A DNA stretch of 16,444 nucleotides from Bacillota bacterium (GTDB lineage: Bacteria > Bacillota > Clostridia > Lachnospirales > WQUN01): positions 1 through 16,444 of the forward strand of contig WQUN01000031.1 of NCBI GenBank assembly GCA_009782085.1, written 5' to 3'. Below are positions 1 through 7,629 of the stretch, piece after piece. The notes beneath the pieces were generated by a model. That model saw nothing but the letters and a program-made list of their open reading frames with translations. It did not search any database and was not told where the DNA came from. The position numbers and the translations under genes are program-made. Positions within the stretch are counted from its first letter, which is position 1. Every line of letters begins with the position of its first letter.

Positions 1-96
1 AACTGTCCAGAAATAAACTGATCAAATATTTTTTTGAAACGCCGTAGAAGCGTTCGTCGTTTCAAAAAAATGTGCATGTTATTTCTGGACAGTTCC
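1..96. repeat. Palindromic MITE-like element, long form (left end cut by window edge)
   Basis: The arms match GGAACTGTCCAGAAATAA and its reverse complement (79-96); the first two bases of the left arm lie outside the window. The right arm is followed by TTA. Apart from a 43-bp insert at 29-71, the element is identical, base for base, to the reverse complement of the repeat at 8276-8330. No ORF lies within it, so it is non-autonomous if mobile. It ends immediately before the readable part of an M56 peptidase gene and carries stop codons in that gene's frame (14-16 and 35-37), so it breaks the gene. I do not recognise the family by name. Confidence 0.85.
29..71. repeat. 43-bp hairpin nested in the loop of the 1-96 palindrome
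   Basis: The segment has its own arms, TTTTTTTGAAACG (29-41) and CGTTTCAAAAAAA (58-70), around a 16-bp centre. It is absent from the otherwise identical copy at 8276-8330, where CAAATA is joined directly to GTGCATG. It is therefore either an insertion into copy 1 or a deletion from the other copy. The A/T-flanked hairpin could also act as a bidirectional terminator. Confidence 0.75.
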
Positions 97-97
97 T

Positions 98-604
98 TAC
101 TTATCCAGCGGCGCCGTAAAAACTCCCTTACTCATCGGGCTGCTCAAAACATATTTGATACTGCCCGAAGTGGAGATGACGAGGGAAGAGGCGCGCGTCA
201 TCCTTAAACACGAACTTATACATTTGAAGCGCAACGATCTATGGATAAAATCATTGGCGCTTCTGGCCAATGCAATCCACTGGTTTAATCCGGTCACATA
301 TCTGCTTGCAAATAACATTCATGCATTTTGTGAGCTTTCCTGCGACGAACGGGTCGTATACGATATGAACACGGAGGAACGCCGATTCTATGGGGAAACG
401 ATCCTCAACGTCCTGTGCAGGGTCGCAAATCAGCAATCCGGCGTGTACGCCACTCTTGCGGAAACCAAAAGGGGGATCGAACGAAGATTGACTCATATGA
501 TGGGAGTAAAAAAGAACACGAAGCGCAACAGTCTCATGGCGCTTGCGGTCGCCGCCGCGCTTTTTCTCATGTGCTTCGCGGCGGCTTCCGTAATGATTTT
601 CTGA
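98..604 (+). pseudogene. BlaR1-like M56 family peptidase, 5'-truncated by the palindromic repeat
   Basis: BlaR1/MecR1-type M56 proteins are integral-membrane zinc metallopeptidases; in the family they transmit a cell-wall or beta-lactam signal by cleaving a BlaI-type repressor. The readable frame begins at the repeat boundary with a BlaR1-typical stretch (SSGAVKTPLLIGLLK, then LILPEVE). It continues through the zinc motif HELIH (residues 38-42 of this frame) and the conserved CDE box, and ends in one hydrophobic segment next to the stop. The four N-terminal membrane helices expected of the family are missing: the frame runs back into the 1-96 repeat and hits stops there. A TTG at 155 could start a 149-residue product, but it lies inside the conserved domain and has no ribosome binding site, so I read this as a broken gene. 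The upstream part may lie outside the window. No C-terminal penicillin-binding sensor domain is present. Confidence 0.8.
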
Positions 605-632
605 TCAACAACGGCCCCATTGGGGAGAAAGG

Positions 633-3600
633 ATGTTTGTGATGTCCGGGCTTATCAAAAAAACATTGAGCGCGTCTCTCGCATTCTTCGTCATTATGTC
701 AACGGCGGCATTCGCGCCGGCAGCTGTCGTAAACGCCGCAATACCTAATCCGGAGGAGATGCTGAACAACCCGAGCTTTGAAAACGGAAGCATAAGCCAG
801 GGGTTGGTCGGGATCATGCTTCCGGGCTTTTACACAACGGACTCCGACACCAACGCTGTCGTCGTGTCCACCGGCGCGGACCGGATCACCGCCAAGGACG
901 GCTCCAGGTTTGTAAAGATCACCGGTCCCGGGCAGGGCGGCATGTATCTGACCGGATTCCCGGTCAGTGTCGGCCGCGCGTGTACCTTTTCGTGCTGGAT
1001 GTACATAACTTCGGCAGATCCCGCGCCGAGTCTTTACGTGACAGGTATGCAAGGCGTTACTTTACAGGATGCCAACGGCGCGTCCTTCGGCGCCGGCGAC
1101 CTGATCGAGGCTGACGCGTCGCCGGATTTGCTCGATCAATGGCAAAAAATCACGCTCGATTTTCAGGTGCAGAGCGCCGTCGGCGTCGCTTCCCAGGTGA
1201 TGCTCGGCGTACGGAACGGGTATACCGGCAATCAGAATATATGCGCACCGTTCTACGTTGACAACTTCTCGCTTATGTCCTCGCCTGCGTACTCGCATAC
1301 CGTGACTCTGCTGGACGGTTCGGCCGTTTTTGCCTCCGTCGGGGTCGTCGACGGGTTCAGCCTGTATTCCATGGGGGAACGGCACCCGTATCCCGTTCCC
1401 ATGAAACCCGGGTATACGTTTGTAAGCTGGTCCGACGGCTTCACCGAATATACAAACGTATTCGCCGATATAACGGCGCAGGCGATCTGGGCCCCTGCCA
1501 ACACATACGCGGTCACATTTATGTATGACGACGCCGGCGCAGTGCAGACCTCGTATATCGCCGCGAACACCGCGCCGGGCGCTGAGCGTATGCCGGCAGA
1601 CCCCGTAAAAGAGGGCGGTTATATTTTCGTCGGATGGTTCACAAATCCGGACGGAACAGGCACTCAGTTTACGGCCGATACGCCCGTAACCGGCGATATG
1701 GCGGTATACGCATATTGGCAGAGCGGCGCCAAGAGCGTGACGTTCGTCAGCGACGACGCGCAGTACGCCCAAGCGTACGTCGCCGGCGGCGCGTCGCTTG
1801 GCTCCGGGATGCCCGTTTCCCCGTCAAAAACAGGTTATACATTCGGCGGATGGTTCACGGGCCGGGACGGTAGCGGTACGCTGCTCACATTGGCCGCGCC
1901 CGTAAACGGAGATTTAATCGTATATGCATATTGGAAAAACGACGCCCAAGCGACATCGCACAGCGTAACATTCATCAGCGACGGGGCGCAGTACGCGGGC
2001 GTCGCCGCTGTTGACGGGGCCTCGCTCGGCGCGGATATGCCGACCGCCCCGTCCAAAACAGGCTACGCCTTCGGCGGATGGTTCACCGGGCAGATCGGGA
2101 CCGGAACGGAGTTTACATCCGATACGGCCGTGACAGGCGACCTCACCGTCTACGCGAAATGGACATTGAATACGCATAACATCATTTTTATAAGCGACGG
2201 TGCGCAGTACGCCCAAGTTACCGCGGACTGGGGCAGACCATTGGGAGACAAGATGCCCCGCCAGCCTTCAAAAGCGGGCTACACCTTCAGCGGATGGTTC
2301 ACCGGGCAGAGCGGAGCCGGCACGCAATTCACCAACGGTACGCCGGTGACCGGAGACATTACCCTGTACGCGAGATGGAGCAAGATATACAACGTCACAT
2401 TCGTGAGCGACGGCTTTCAATACGCCAGCGCCGTTGTTATTGACGGTGCTTCGCTTGACGCCGCTATACCGGCTGTCCCGGAAAAAGCCGGCTATACCTT
2501 TAACGGCTGCTTCACCGGACAGAACGGAACCGGGACGGCCTTCACATCCGCTACGCCCGTGACCGCGGATATAACTGTGTACGCGTACTGGATGAGCGAC
2601 GTTACGGAAACACACAACGTCACTTTCATGAGCGACGGAGCACAATACTCCAGTGTGACCGTTATCGACGGAGCCTCGTTGGGTGCGTCTATGCCCGCCG
2701 CCCCGACAAAAACAGGTTATAGTTTCGGCGGATGGTTCACGGGACAGTATGGACTCGGAACGGCTTTCACAGACTCGACGCCCGTAACCGGCGACATCAC
2801 CGTTTACGCGAAATTTAGCCCGACCACCTTTTATCATGTCATCTTCATGAGCGACGATGCGGAGTACACAAGAACAAGCAATAATATCCCTCCGGGTCAA
2901 TCCCTTGGTTATCTGCCATTCCTGAGAAAAGCAGGCTATGCACTCGGCGGGTGGTTTACCGGAGAAAACGGAACAGGAACGGAGTTGACATGCTTTACTC
3001 CCATCACCGGCAACCTCACCGTGTATGCGTATTGGATGAGCGGGGTCCAGGATACTGCCGTTATCATTAACGCCTCAACATATACAGGGGACGACGTATT
3101 TAATCAAAGCGTCGGCAGCGCGTTTGGCCCAGGAGTTTATTACATCGGCGACACCGTGACCGTCACAGACTTTTCGCCGCCCTCCTATACATTTGAAGGT
3201 TGGTACGTAGACGGCGTAAAGGTGTCCGATGATAACCCCTACACATTTATCGCTACAAAGGACATGATGGTATATGCTTTGGTACTGGATTTTAGCACCT
3301 ATATTCAAGTAATTGCCGAACCGGGCGGTACGGCGACGGTCGGAGGCGGCTATCCTTCCGGCGATACAGTGACTCTGACCGCGACTCCGGACAGCGGATA
3401 TATTTTTGACGGCTGGTACGAATGGTACGACTTAAACACACCAGTCAGCGGCGATGCTGTTTACACCTTTGCCTTTAGGCCACTAGCTGTTCCACCCGTT
3501 AGCAATCAACTAATAGCGCGTTTTACAGCCTTGAGCGAGGAAGATACCGTCACGTTTATGAGCGACGACGTGCAGTACGCTAAAGTCTCCGCCAGTCCGG

Positions 3601-4202
3601 GCGCGTCCCTCGGCGTCAATATGCCTATTGTTCCGGTAAAAACAGGCTATGCCTTCGGCGGATGGTTCACAGACGAAAACGGCGCGGGGGCGGCTTTCAC
3701 AGCCGGTACGCCCGTGACCGGCGGCCTCACCGTTTACGCTCTTTGGACGGCGGCGGCCGACAAGACCGCTCTCGCGGCGCTGATATCACAGGTGGACGGC
3801 ATGTTCGGGGACTGCGCATTTGACGGGTTCACCTCAGCGAGCGTGGCTGACCTGAAAAGCGCTTTGGCGGCGGCCAGGGGGGTCTGCGACGACGGCGCGG
3901 CCTCGCAGGCGGACACGGACGGCGCGTATAATACACTGAACTCCTCATTGAAAGCGGCGCAGGCGTCGCCGGCGATTTTCACCCTCAATACGAAGTCTAT
4001 GGCCGCAAAGATCGGTAAGGCGCAGAAAATTGTCTTCGTATGGAACGGCTATGGCGCGCCTGTGTTTACGACGTCAAACCCGGCCGTTTGCGGCGTAACC
4101 GCAGACGGGACGCTGACCCCGCAAAAGGCTGGCGCCGCGGTCATCACCGTGGCCGCGCCGGGCGGGATGAAAGCCGTGTTTGCAGTTACTGTAACGGCAT
4201 AG
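633..4202 (+). CDS. Secreted multi-repeat InlB B-repeat (Flg_new) protein with FIVAR-like and Ig-like C-terminal domains
   Basis: A probable surface or secreted protein of 1189 residues; its ligand is unknown. In order: a signal peptide (about 1-36, cleaved near VVNA); a carbohydrate-binding-like module beginning NPSFENG (about 45-215); a degenerate repeat (222-285); seven canonical repeats of about 70-75 residues between 290 and 805 (consensus VTFxSDxAQY, ASLG, MPxxPxKTGYxFGGWFTG, GTxFT, TPVTGDxTVYAYW); two divergent repeats (808-970); an eighth canonical repeat (972-1040); a helical FIVAR-like segment (1040-1110); and a Big_2-like Ig fold (1115-1189). No LPXTG anchor or SLH domain is seen. 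GGGGAG at 622-627 lies 5 bp before the chosen ATG; an in-frame ATG at 642 is possible. Repeat five has Cys in place of the conserved GGW tryptophan. The gene starts 28 bp after the M56 fragment, so the two were probably one transcription unit. Confidence 0.9.
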   Translation: MFVMSGLIKKTLSASLAFFVIMSTAAFAPAAVVNAAIPNPEEMLNNPSFENGSISQGLVGIMLPGFYTTDSDTNAVVVSTGADRITAKDGSRFVKITGPGQGGMYLTGFPVSVGRACTFSCWMYITSADPAPSLYVTGMQGVTLQDANGASFGAGDLIEADASPDLLDQWQKITLDFQVQSAVGVASQVMLGVRNGYTGNQNICAPFYVDNFSLMSSPAYSHTVTLLDGSAVFASVGVVDGFSLYSMGERHPYPVPMKPGYTFVSWSDGFTEYTNVFADITAQAIWAPANTYAVTFMYDDAGAVQTSYIAANTAPGAERMPADPVKEGGYIFVGWFTNPDGTGTQFTADTPVTGDMAVYAYWQSGAKSVTFVSDDAQYAQAYVAGGASLGSGMPVSPSKTGYTFGGWFTGRDGSGTLLTLAAPVNGDLIVYAYWKNDAQATSHSVTFISDGAQYAGVAAVDGASLGADMPTAPSKTGYAFGGWFTGQIGTGTEFTSDTAVTGDLTVYAKWTLNTHNIIFISDGAQYAQVTADWGRPLGDKMPRQPSKAGYTFSGWFTGQSGAGTQFTNGTPVTGDITLYARWSKIYNVTFVSDGFQYASAVVIDGASLDAAIPAVPEKAGYTFNGCFTGQNGTGTAFTSATPVTADITVYAYWMSDVTETHNVTFMSDGAQYSSVTVIDGASLGASMPAAPTKTGYSFGGWFTGQYGLGTAFTDSTPVTGDITVYAKFSPTTFYHVIFMSDDAEYTRTSNNIPPGQSLGYLPFLRKAGYALGGWFTGENGTGTELTCFTPITGNLTVYAYWMSGVQDTAVIINASTYTGDDVFNQSVGSAFGPGVYYIGDTVTVTDFSPPSYTFEGWYVDGVKVSDDNPYTFIATKDMMVYALVLDFSTYIQVIAEPGGTATVGGGYPSGDTVTLTATPDSGYIFDGWYEWYDLNTPVSGDAVYTFAFRPLAVPPVSNQLIARFTALSEEDTVTFMSDDVQYAKVSASPGASLGVNMPIVPVKTGYAFGGWFTDENGAGAAFTAGTPVTGGLTVYALWTAAADKTALAALISQVDGMFGDCAFDGFTSASVADLKSALAAARGVCDDGAASQADTDGAYNTLNSSLKAAQASPAIFTLNTKSMAAKIGKAQKIVFVWNGYGAPVFTTSNPAVCGVTADGTLTPQKAGAAVITVAAPGGMKAVFAVTVTA

Positions 4203-4216
4203 CGCGAGCCGTATCT

Positions 4217-4317
4217 AAAAGGGACGGTTCTCCGGACTAAGGAACTGTCAGAAAATAAGTTGTACAAGTTATTTTCTGACAGTTCCTAAGACAAACGTCC
4301 GGAAAACCGTCCCTTTT
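4217..4317. terminator. Bidirectional terminator-like hairpin, split by an inserted palindrome
   Basis: The arms at 4217-4237 (AAAAGGGACGGTT...) and 4297-4317 (...AACCGTCCCTTTT) are reverse complements at 20 of 21 positions. The AAAA/TTTT ends give a U-run on either strand. It lies between the convergent InlB-repeat gene and DUF58 gene, which suits a shared terminator. The loop holds the separate 46-bp palindrome 4241-4286. Removing that and one TAA copy leaves a compact hairpin with a 10-nt loop (TAAGACAAAC). The GGGACGGTT core resembles palindromic repeats common in Firmicutes, so the outer hairpin may itself be a dispersed element. Confidence 0.65.
4241..4286. repeat. 46-bp palindromic MITE-like element, diverged copy
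   Basis: The terminal inverted repeats GGAACTGTCAGAAAATAA are 18 bp and perfect; the centre, apart from one G·G pair, is the self-complementary TTGTACAA. It is flanked on both sides by TAA (4238-4240 and 4287-4289). It shares the outer nine bases GGAACTGTC and the AGAAA...TAA pattern with the elements at 1-96 and 8276-8330, but has one base deleted and one inserted within the arm. It sits inside the loop of the hairpin 4217-4317. Confidence 0.8.
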
Positions 4318-4340
4318 CATTCGAAACTTTCATTCGAAAC
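4315..4340. repeat. 13-bp tandem duplication
   Basis: TTTCATTCGAAAC occurs twice in direct tandem (4315-4327 and 4328-4340), overlapping the end of the terminator-like arm. No function is evident. Confidence 0.85.
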
Positions 4341-4346
4341 CTGAAA

Positions 4347-4415
4347 TATACCGGAGTGCGAAAACATTAACCTCCTTTGTCACGTCGTCGGTAAATGCTT
4401 TCGCACTCTGGTATA
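4347..4415. repeat. 69-bp imperfect inverted repeat next to the DUF58 stop codon
   Basis: The 22-bp arms at 4347-4368 and 4394-4415 (TATACCGGAGTGCG... against its complement) match at 20 positions and enclose a 25-bp loop. Its right arm ends 12 bp from the DUF58 stop. On the - strand the loop contains AAAGGAGG followed after TTA by an ATG in the second arm, opening a 16-codon reading frame (4366 down to 4316). It could be a terminator or mRNA 3' structure, or a remnant of a mobile element carrying its start site. Confidence 0.6.
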
Positions 4416-4427
4416 AACGACGCTATT

Positions 4428-5747
4428 TCACCCCGCCCCTCTCCGATTCTTTGCCGCCAGATACCGGTTCACCGCCGCGGCGGCGAAATCCTCAGCGTCG
4501 GTCTCCACGCAGAGTATCCCCTCGGCGTTCAGCATCCTTATGACTTTCCGCCTCTCGTCGAGCCACTCCTTCGCGGCCTCTCGCCGGTAAACGTCCGCTT
4601 TCCCGGCCGGCGCCCTCTCGGCCAGGCGGAGGATGCTGTCGTTTTTCATCAATATGACGGCGGCGGTGTGCCGCCTGCCAATGATCCGAAGGTCGTCCGC
4701 GAGCCCGCGCGCCTCCTCTGCCGTCTCGAAGTCGGTAAAGACAAAAACCAGCCCGCGCCGCTTCTGCCTCGCGGCGAATTCCCGGAACGCCTTTTCGTAG
4801 TCCGGCGTGTCCGCCGCGCCCTGGACGTGGTAGAGCGCCTCCATGACCTGGCTCCGGTGGGCCTGGCCCTTGCCGGGCTTCAGGAACGCGCGGACCTCGG
4901 TGTCGAACACCATCAGGCCGCTCAAGTCGTTCTGCCGGTTCACGATGTCGGCGAGGATCAGCGCCGCGTTTATGGCGCGGTCGAGTTTACGGAAACCCTT
5001 GACGCTGTAGCTCATCGGCCTGCCCGCGTCCACAAGGATGAACACGGGCTGGTTCGTCTCGGCCTGGTACTGGTTGACTATCGGCTTGTTCTCCCTGGCG
5101 GTGGCCGGCCAGTTGAGCTTGCGCACGTCGTCACCCACCACGTATTCCCTCAGGCTCTCGAACTCCGAGCCTTCGCCGTAAGCGGGCGCGGGCCGCTCGC
5201 CGCGCGGGAGGAGCCTGGCCTTGCGCGTCATCAGGCGGTATTTGCCCAGATCGCGGAGGTTCGGGTAGACCTGGTACTCGGCTGGCAGCGGGAAGCGCCA
5301 GAACTTCTCGCAAAGGCCCAGAAGCCCGGCGTATCTGGCATAGACGCCGTTGAACGCGAAGCTCCCGCGTTTGGCCGGGACGACGGTGTATGAGAATTCC
5401 GCCCGCTCGCCGGGCTGCACGCGGCGGGACATGTTCTTATCGGAGACGATCCGGAAGTGCCAGTCCGGAAGCTCGTCCTTGAGGGTGAGCTTAAGCGGAC
5501 GCGGGAAGCCGTTCCGGATAAAAATCCGGATCTCGTTCTCTGCCTTGAAAAAGAGGCGGGTGTCCTTGTCGCGCTCGGCCTCCAGGACGGACGGGGGAGG
5601 GGAGACGATCCAGTCCAGCAGAAGAAAGCCCCCGCAGACGGCGTTGTAGAGCAGGAACGCCAATAGGCCCAGGCCGGTCAAAGAGAGGAGGGCGGCGAAG
5701 GGGACGCCCAGGGCGATTATCATAATGAAGCGCTTGGTGACGGTCAT
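4428..5747 (-). CDS. DUF58 / von Willebrand A-like membrane protein of a MoxR cluster
   Basis: 439 residues. Two hydrophobic segments (about 8-33 and 34-48) anchor the protein; the remainder carries the DUF58 signature GxGxEFxxLREYxxGDDxRxxxWxxTAR (191-218). A vWA-like strand follows, with the partial metal-site motif VDAGRPM (239-245), where classical vWA domains have DxSxS. DUF58 proteins are regular partners of MoxR ATPases, which are thought to act as chaperones for assembly or metal loading of vWA proteins at the membrane; this is family knowledge, not shown here. The gene starts 35 bp after moxR and is the last of the - strand run. Its ribosome binding site is weak (GAGCGAG-like), so it may depend on translation of moxR. 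An internal ATG at 5723 is an alternative start. Much longer forward readings at this locus are antisense or upstream extensions. Confidence 0.9.
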   Translation of the reverse strand: MTVTKRFIMIIALGVPFAALLSLTGLGLLAFLLYNAVCGGFLLLDWIVSPPPSVLEAERDKDTRLFFKAENEIRIFIRNGFPRPLKLTLKDELPDWHFRIVSDKNMSRRVQPGERAEFSYTVVPAKRGSFAFNGVYARYAGLLGLCEKFWRFPLPAEYQVYPNLRDLGKYRLMTRKARLLPRGERPAPAYGEGSEFESLREYVVGDDVRKLNWPATARENKPIVNQYQAETNQPVFILVDAGRPMSYSVKGFRKLDRAINAALILADIVNRQNDLSGLMVFDTEVRAFLKPGKGQAHRSQVMEALYHVQGAADTPDYEKAFREFAARQKRRGLVFVFTDFETAEEARGLADDLRIIGRRHTAAVILMKNDSILRLAERAPAGKADVYRREAAKEWLDERRKVIRMLNAEGILCVETDAEDFAAAAVNRYLAAKNRRGAG

Positions 5748-5782
5748 TGTATCACTCGCTCTTTGTATGCTAACCTCTGTCT

Positions 5783-6802
5783 TTATCTCGGCACTTTCAC
5801 CTGCGCCAGTATATTCTCCACGACCATATCCGTCACGACACCGTCGATCTCCGCCTCGGGCTTCAAAATTATCCTGTGCCGGAGCACGGGCAAAGCCAGC
5901 TCCTTCACGTCGTCCGGGGTGATAAAGTCGCGTCCCTGCATAACCGCGCGGGATTTCGCGCACAAAAGCAGCGCCACGGAGCCGCGCGGGCTCGCGCCGA
6001 CGGAAACCACGTTCACGCGGCGGGTCGTCTCCACTATGCTGACGATGTAGTTCAAGATCCCGTCGTCCGCGTGGCAGGCGGCGATCTCCTCCCGGCAGCG
6101 CTTCAGGTCCGACGGGCCGCACACGGCCTCGATCCCGGCCGGGGAAACGCTGTTGAATCCCTGGCAGTACATCTGGAGTATTTTCTTTTCGGCCGCGACG
6201 CCGGGGTAGGTTAGGACGAGCTTCATCATGAACCTGTCCACGAGGGCCTCGGGCAGCGGGTATGTCCCCTCGTACTCGAGCGGGTTTTGCGTGGCGAACA
6301 CAATAAACGGCTCCGGCAGGACGTTGACCTCGCCGTCGATGGTTATGGAGCGCTCCTCCATGACCTCCAGCAGGGCCGACTGCGTTTTGGGCGGCGTACG
6401 GTTGATTTCGTCCGCCAGGAACAGGTTCGTGAAAAGCGGGCCTTTTTTAAGCTCGAAAGCGGAGTCCCTGGCGTTGAAAATCTTGGTGCCCGTGATATCC
6501 GACGGCATGAGGTCGGAGGTGAACTGCACGCGCTTGAAGCCGACGTCGAGCGCCATCGCCAAAGTGCGCACCCAGAGGGTCTTGGCCAGGCCAGGCGCGC
6601 CCTCAATCAGGACGTGGCCGCCGGAGAGCAAAGCCGTCAAAGCCATGTCGGTCAAGGGTTCCTGGCTGACGACCGTCTTGGCGATCTCGGCCTTCAGCCG
6701 CGCGGTCAAAACCGCCGTGAAGCCCTTTTCGGGGGCATAGCCAGTTTCGGGCGGTATCGGCGGGAAATCGCCGGGCGTATCCGGGGTTGGAGGCAAATAC
6801 AT
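5783..6802 (-). CDS. MoxR-family AAA+ ATPase
   Basis: 339 residues, normal for the family. After a proline-rich leader (about 1-25), Walker A is GAPGLAKT (68-75), Walker B is LFLADE (127-132), sensor 1 is ATQNP (170-174), and the conserved LVDRF follows (about 187-191). The C-terminal helical lid carries the typical GASPRG motif and a TPDDV box. It probably uses ATP hydrolysis to remodel or activate the adjacent vWA protein (DUF58). I chose the ATG at 6802 because AAGGGA lies 8 bp before it; a TTG at 6823 gives seven more residues but no better site. The gene lies 35 bp from the stop of DUF4350 and 35 bp before DUF58, consistent with one transcript. Confidence 0.93.
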   Translation of the reverse strand: MYLPPTPDTPGDFPPIPPETGYAPEKGFTAVLTARLKAEIAKTVVSQEPLTDMALTALLSGGHVLIEGAPGLAKTLWVRTLAMALDVGFKRVQFTSDLMPSDITGTKIFNARDSAFELKKGPLFTNLFLADEINRTPPKTQSALLEVMEERSITIDGEVNVLPEPFIVFATQNPLEYEGTYPLPEALVDRFMMKLVLTYPGVAAEKKILQMYCQGFNSVSPAGIEAVCGPSDLKRCREEIAACHADDGILNYIVSIVETTRRVNVVSVGASPRGSVALLLCAKSRAVMQGRDFITPDDVKELALPVLRHRIILKPEAEIDGVVTDMVVENILAQVKVPR

Positions 6803-6837
6803 AAGTTCAGTCCCTTCGGTCAAATTGTTTATAACGG

Positions 6838-7629
6838 CTAAGTTACCTTCGCCTTCTCGTAAACTGCCGCCAGCGCCAGTACGTACTCGTTCTCCTCCCG
6901 CTCCCGGTCCTCGTAATAAGGCACGGGCCGGCCGAAGCGCTTGCCCAGCCGGAGGACCAGCAGAACGGCGGCAGCAGCGGCCTGGACGACTATGACCTTG
7001 ACAACGGCCGGGGCCTGCTGCCAGGCGTTTCCGCCGTAATCGAAGCCGTGGTAGTATTCGTTGAACCTGACTTCCACCCCCGCGCCGCCGAGGCTGTCCA
7101 GGATTTCCATAAGCGACGCCCCGTCCGGATCGCCGGCCATCAAAGCGGAGTTGACGAAGCGCGCCGCGTCCGCGGTCACCAGGTAGCCGTCCCCGTATTC
7201 GTAGATATAAAAGCCGTTGTATTCGTAATCGTACATATAGCCGTCTATATCGTCGTAGAAGTAATCGTCCAAGAGGGTAGGGAAGGGGGTTTCCAGGAAA
7301 ATAAGGCTCCCGCCGCCGTAGACCCAGTCCAGCATGTCGTTTTGAGCGGCCTCGTCCGCGTAGGAAGGGAGCGGCTGGGTGACCACGCGTATGTCCGCGC
7401 CGCCGGTTCCGGCGTCTATGGGCAGGTATTCGGTCTTTACCGGGCAGCCGGCTCTCTCCAGCGTGTCGTACAGCAGGCTCAGGCCGCCTTCGCCGGTGCT
7501 GAAAACCGTGTATTCCGGCTGGGAGGAGCCTCCGGAGTTTTGCAGGTAAAGGCTGAGGAATAGCAGGACGCAGAAGCCCGCTGCCAGAAGGACGGCGGAG
7601 CGGGCGCGGGAACTACCTCCGGTTTTCAT
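6838..7629 (-). CDS. DUF4350 membrane protein with Tyr/Asp-rich insert
   Basis: 263 residues. A helix at 11-29 anchors an outer domain, and a second helix (208-227) leads to a charged cytoplasmic tail. Residues 40-118 match the DUF4350 layout: FSTGEGGLSLLYDTLE, then VVTQPLPSY, then a WVYGGGSLIFLE strand. This resembles a class I amidotransferase-like fold without an obvious active site. Residues 121-149 contain ten Tyr and many Asp/Glu, an unusual stretch described under findings. The start overlaps the DUF4129 stop by 17 bp, and GGGAGG sits 6 bp before the ATG, so the two are translationally linked. Function is unknown; DUF4350 proteins recur beside MoxR, DUF58 and DUF4129 genes. Confidence 0.85.
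   Translation of the reverse strand: MKTGGSSRARSAVLLAAGFCVLLFLSLYLQNSGGSSQPEYTVFSTGEGGLSLLYDTLERAGCPVKTEYLPIDAGTGGADIRVVTQPLPSYADEAAQNDMLDWVYGGGSLIFLETPFPTLLDDYFYDDIDGYMYDYEYNGFYIYEYGDGYLVTADAARFVNSALMAGDPDGASLMEILDSLGGAGVEVRFNEYYHGFDYGGNAWQQAPAVVKVIVVQAAAAAVLLVLRLGKRFGRPVPYYEDREREENEYVLALAAVYEKAKVT

Noticed and set aside
1498..3750. CRISPR-like or satellite DNA reading of the periodic 210-230 bp repeats
   Set aside because: The period corresponds to protein repeats in an open frame with signal peptide and repeat-family motifs. The repeats diverge at synonymous sites and there are no spacer-like segments.
4395..5393. Long + strand open frame (332 codons) opposite the DUF58 gene
   Set aside because: Its translation is low-complexity, rich in Arg, Pro and Val, with no domain pattern, while the opposite strand encodes a clear DUF58 protein. 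It is an antisense shadow in GC-rich DNA.
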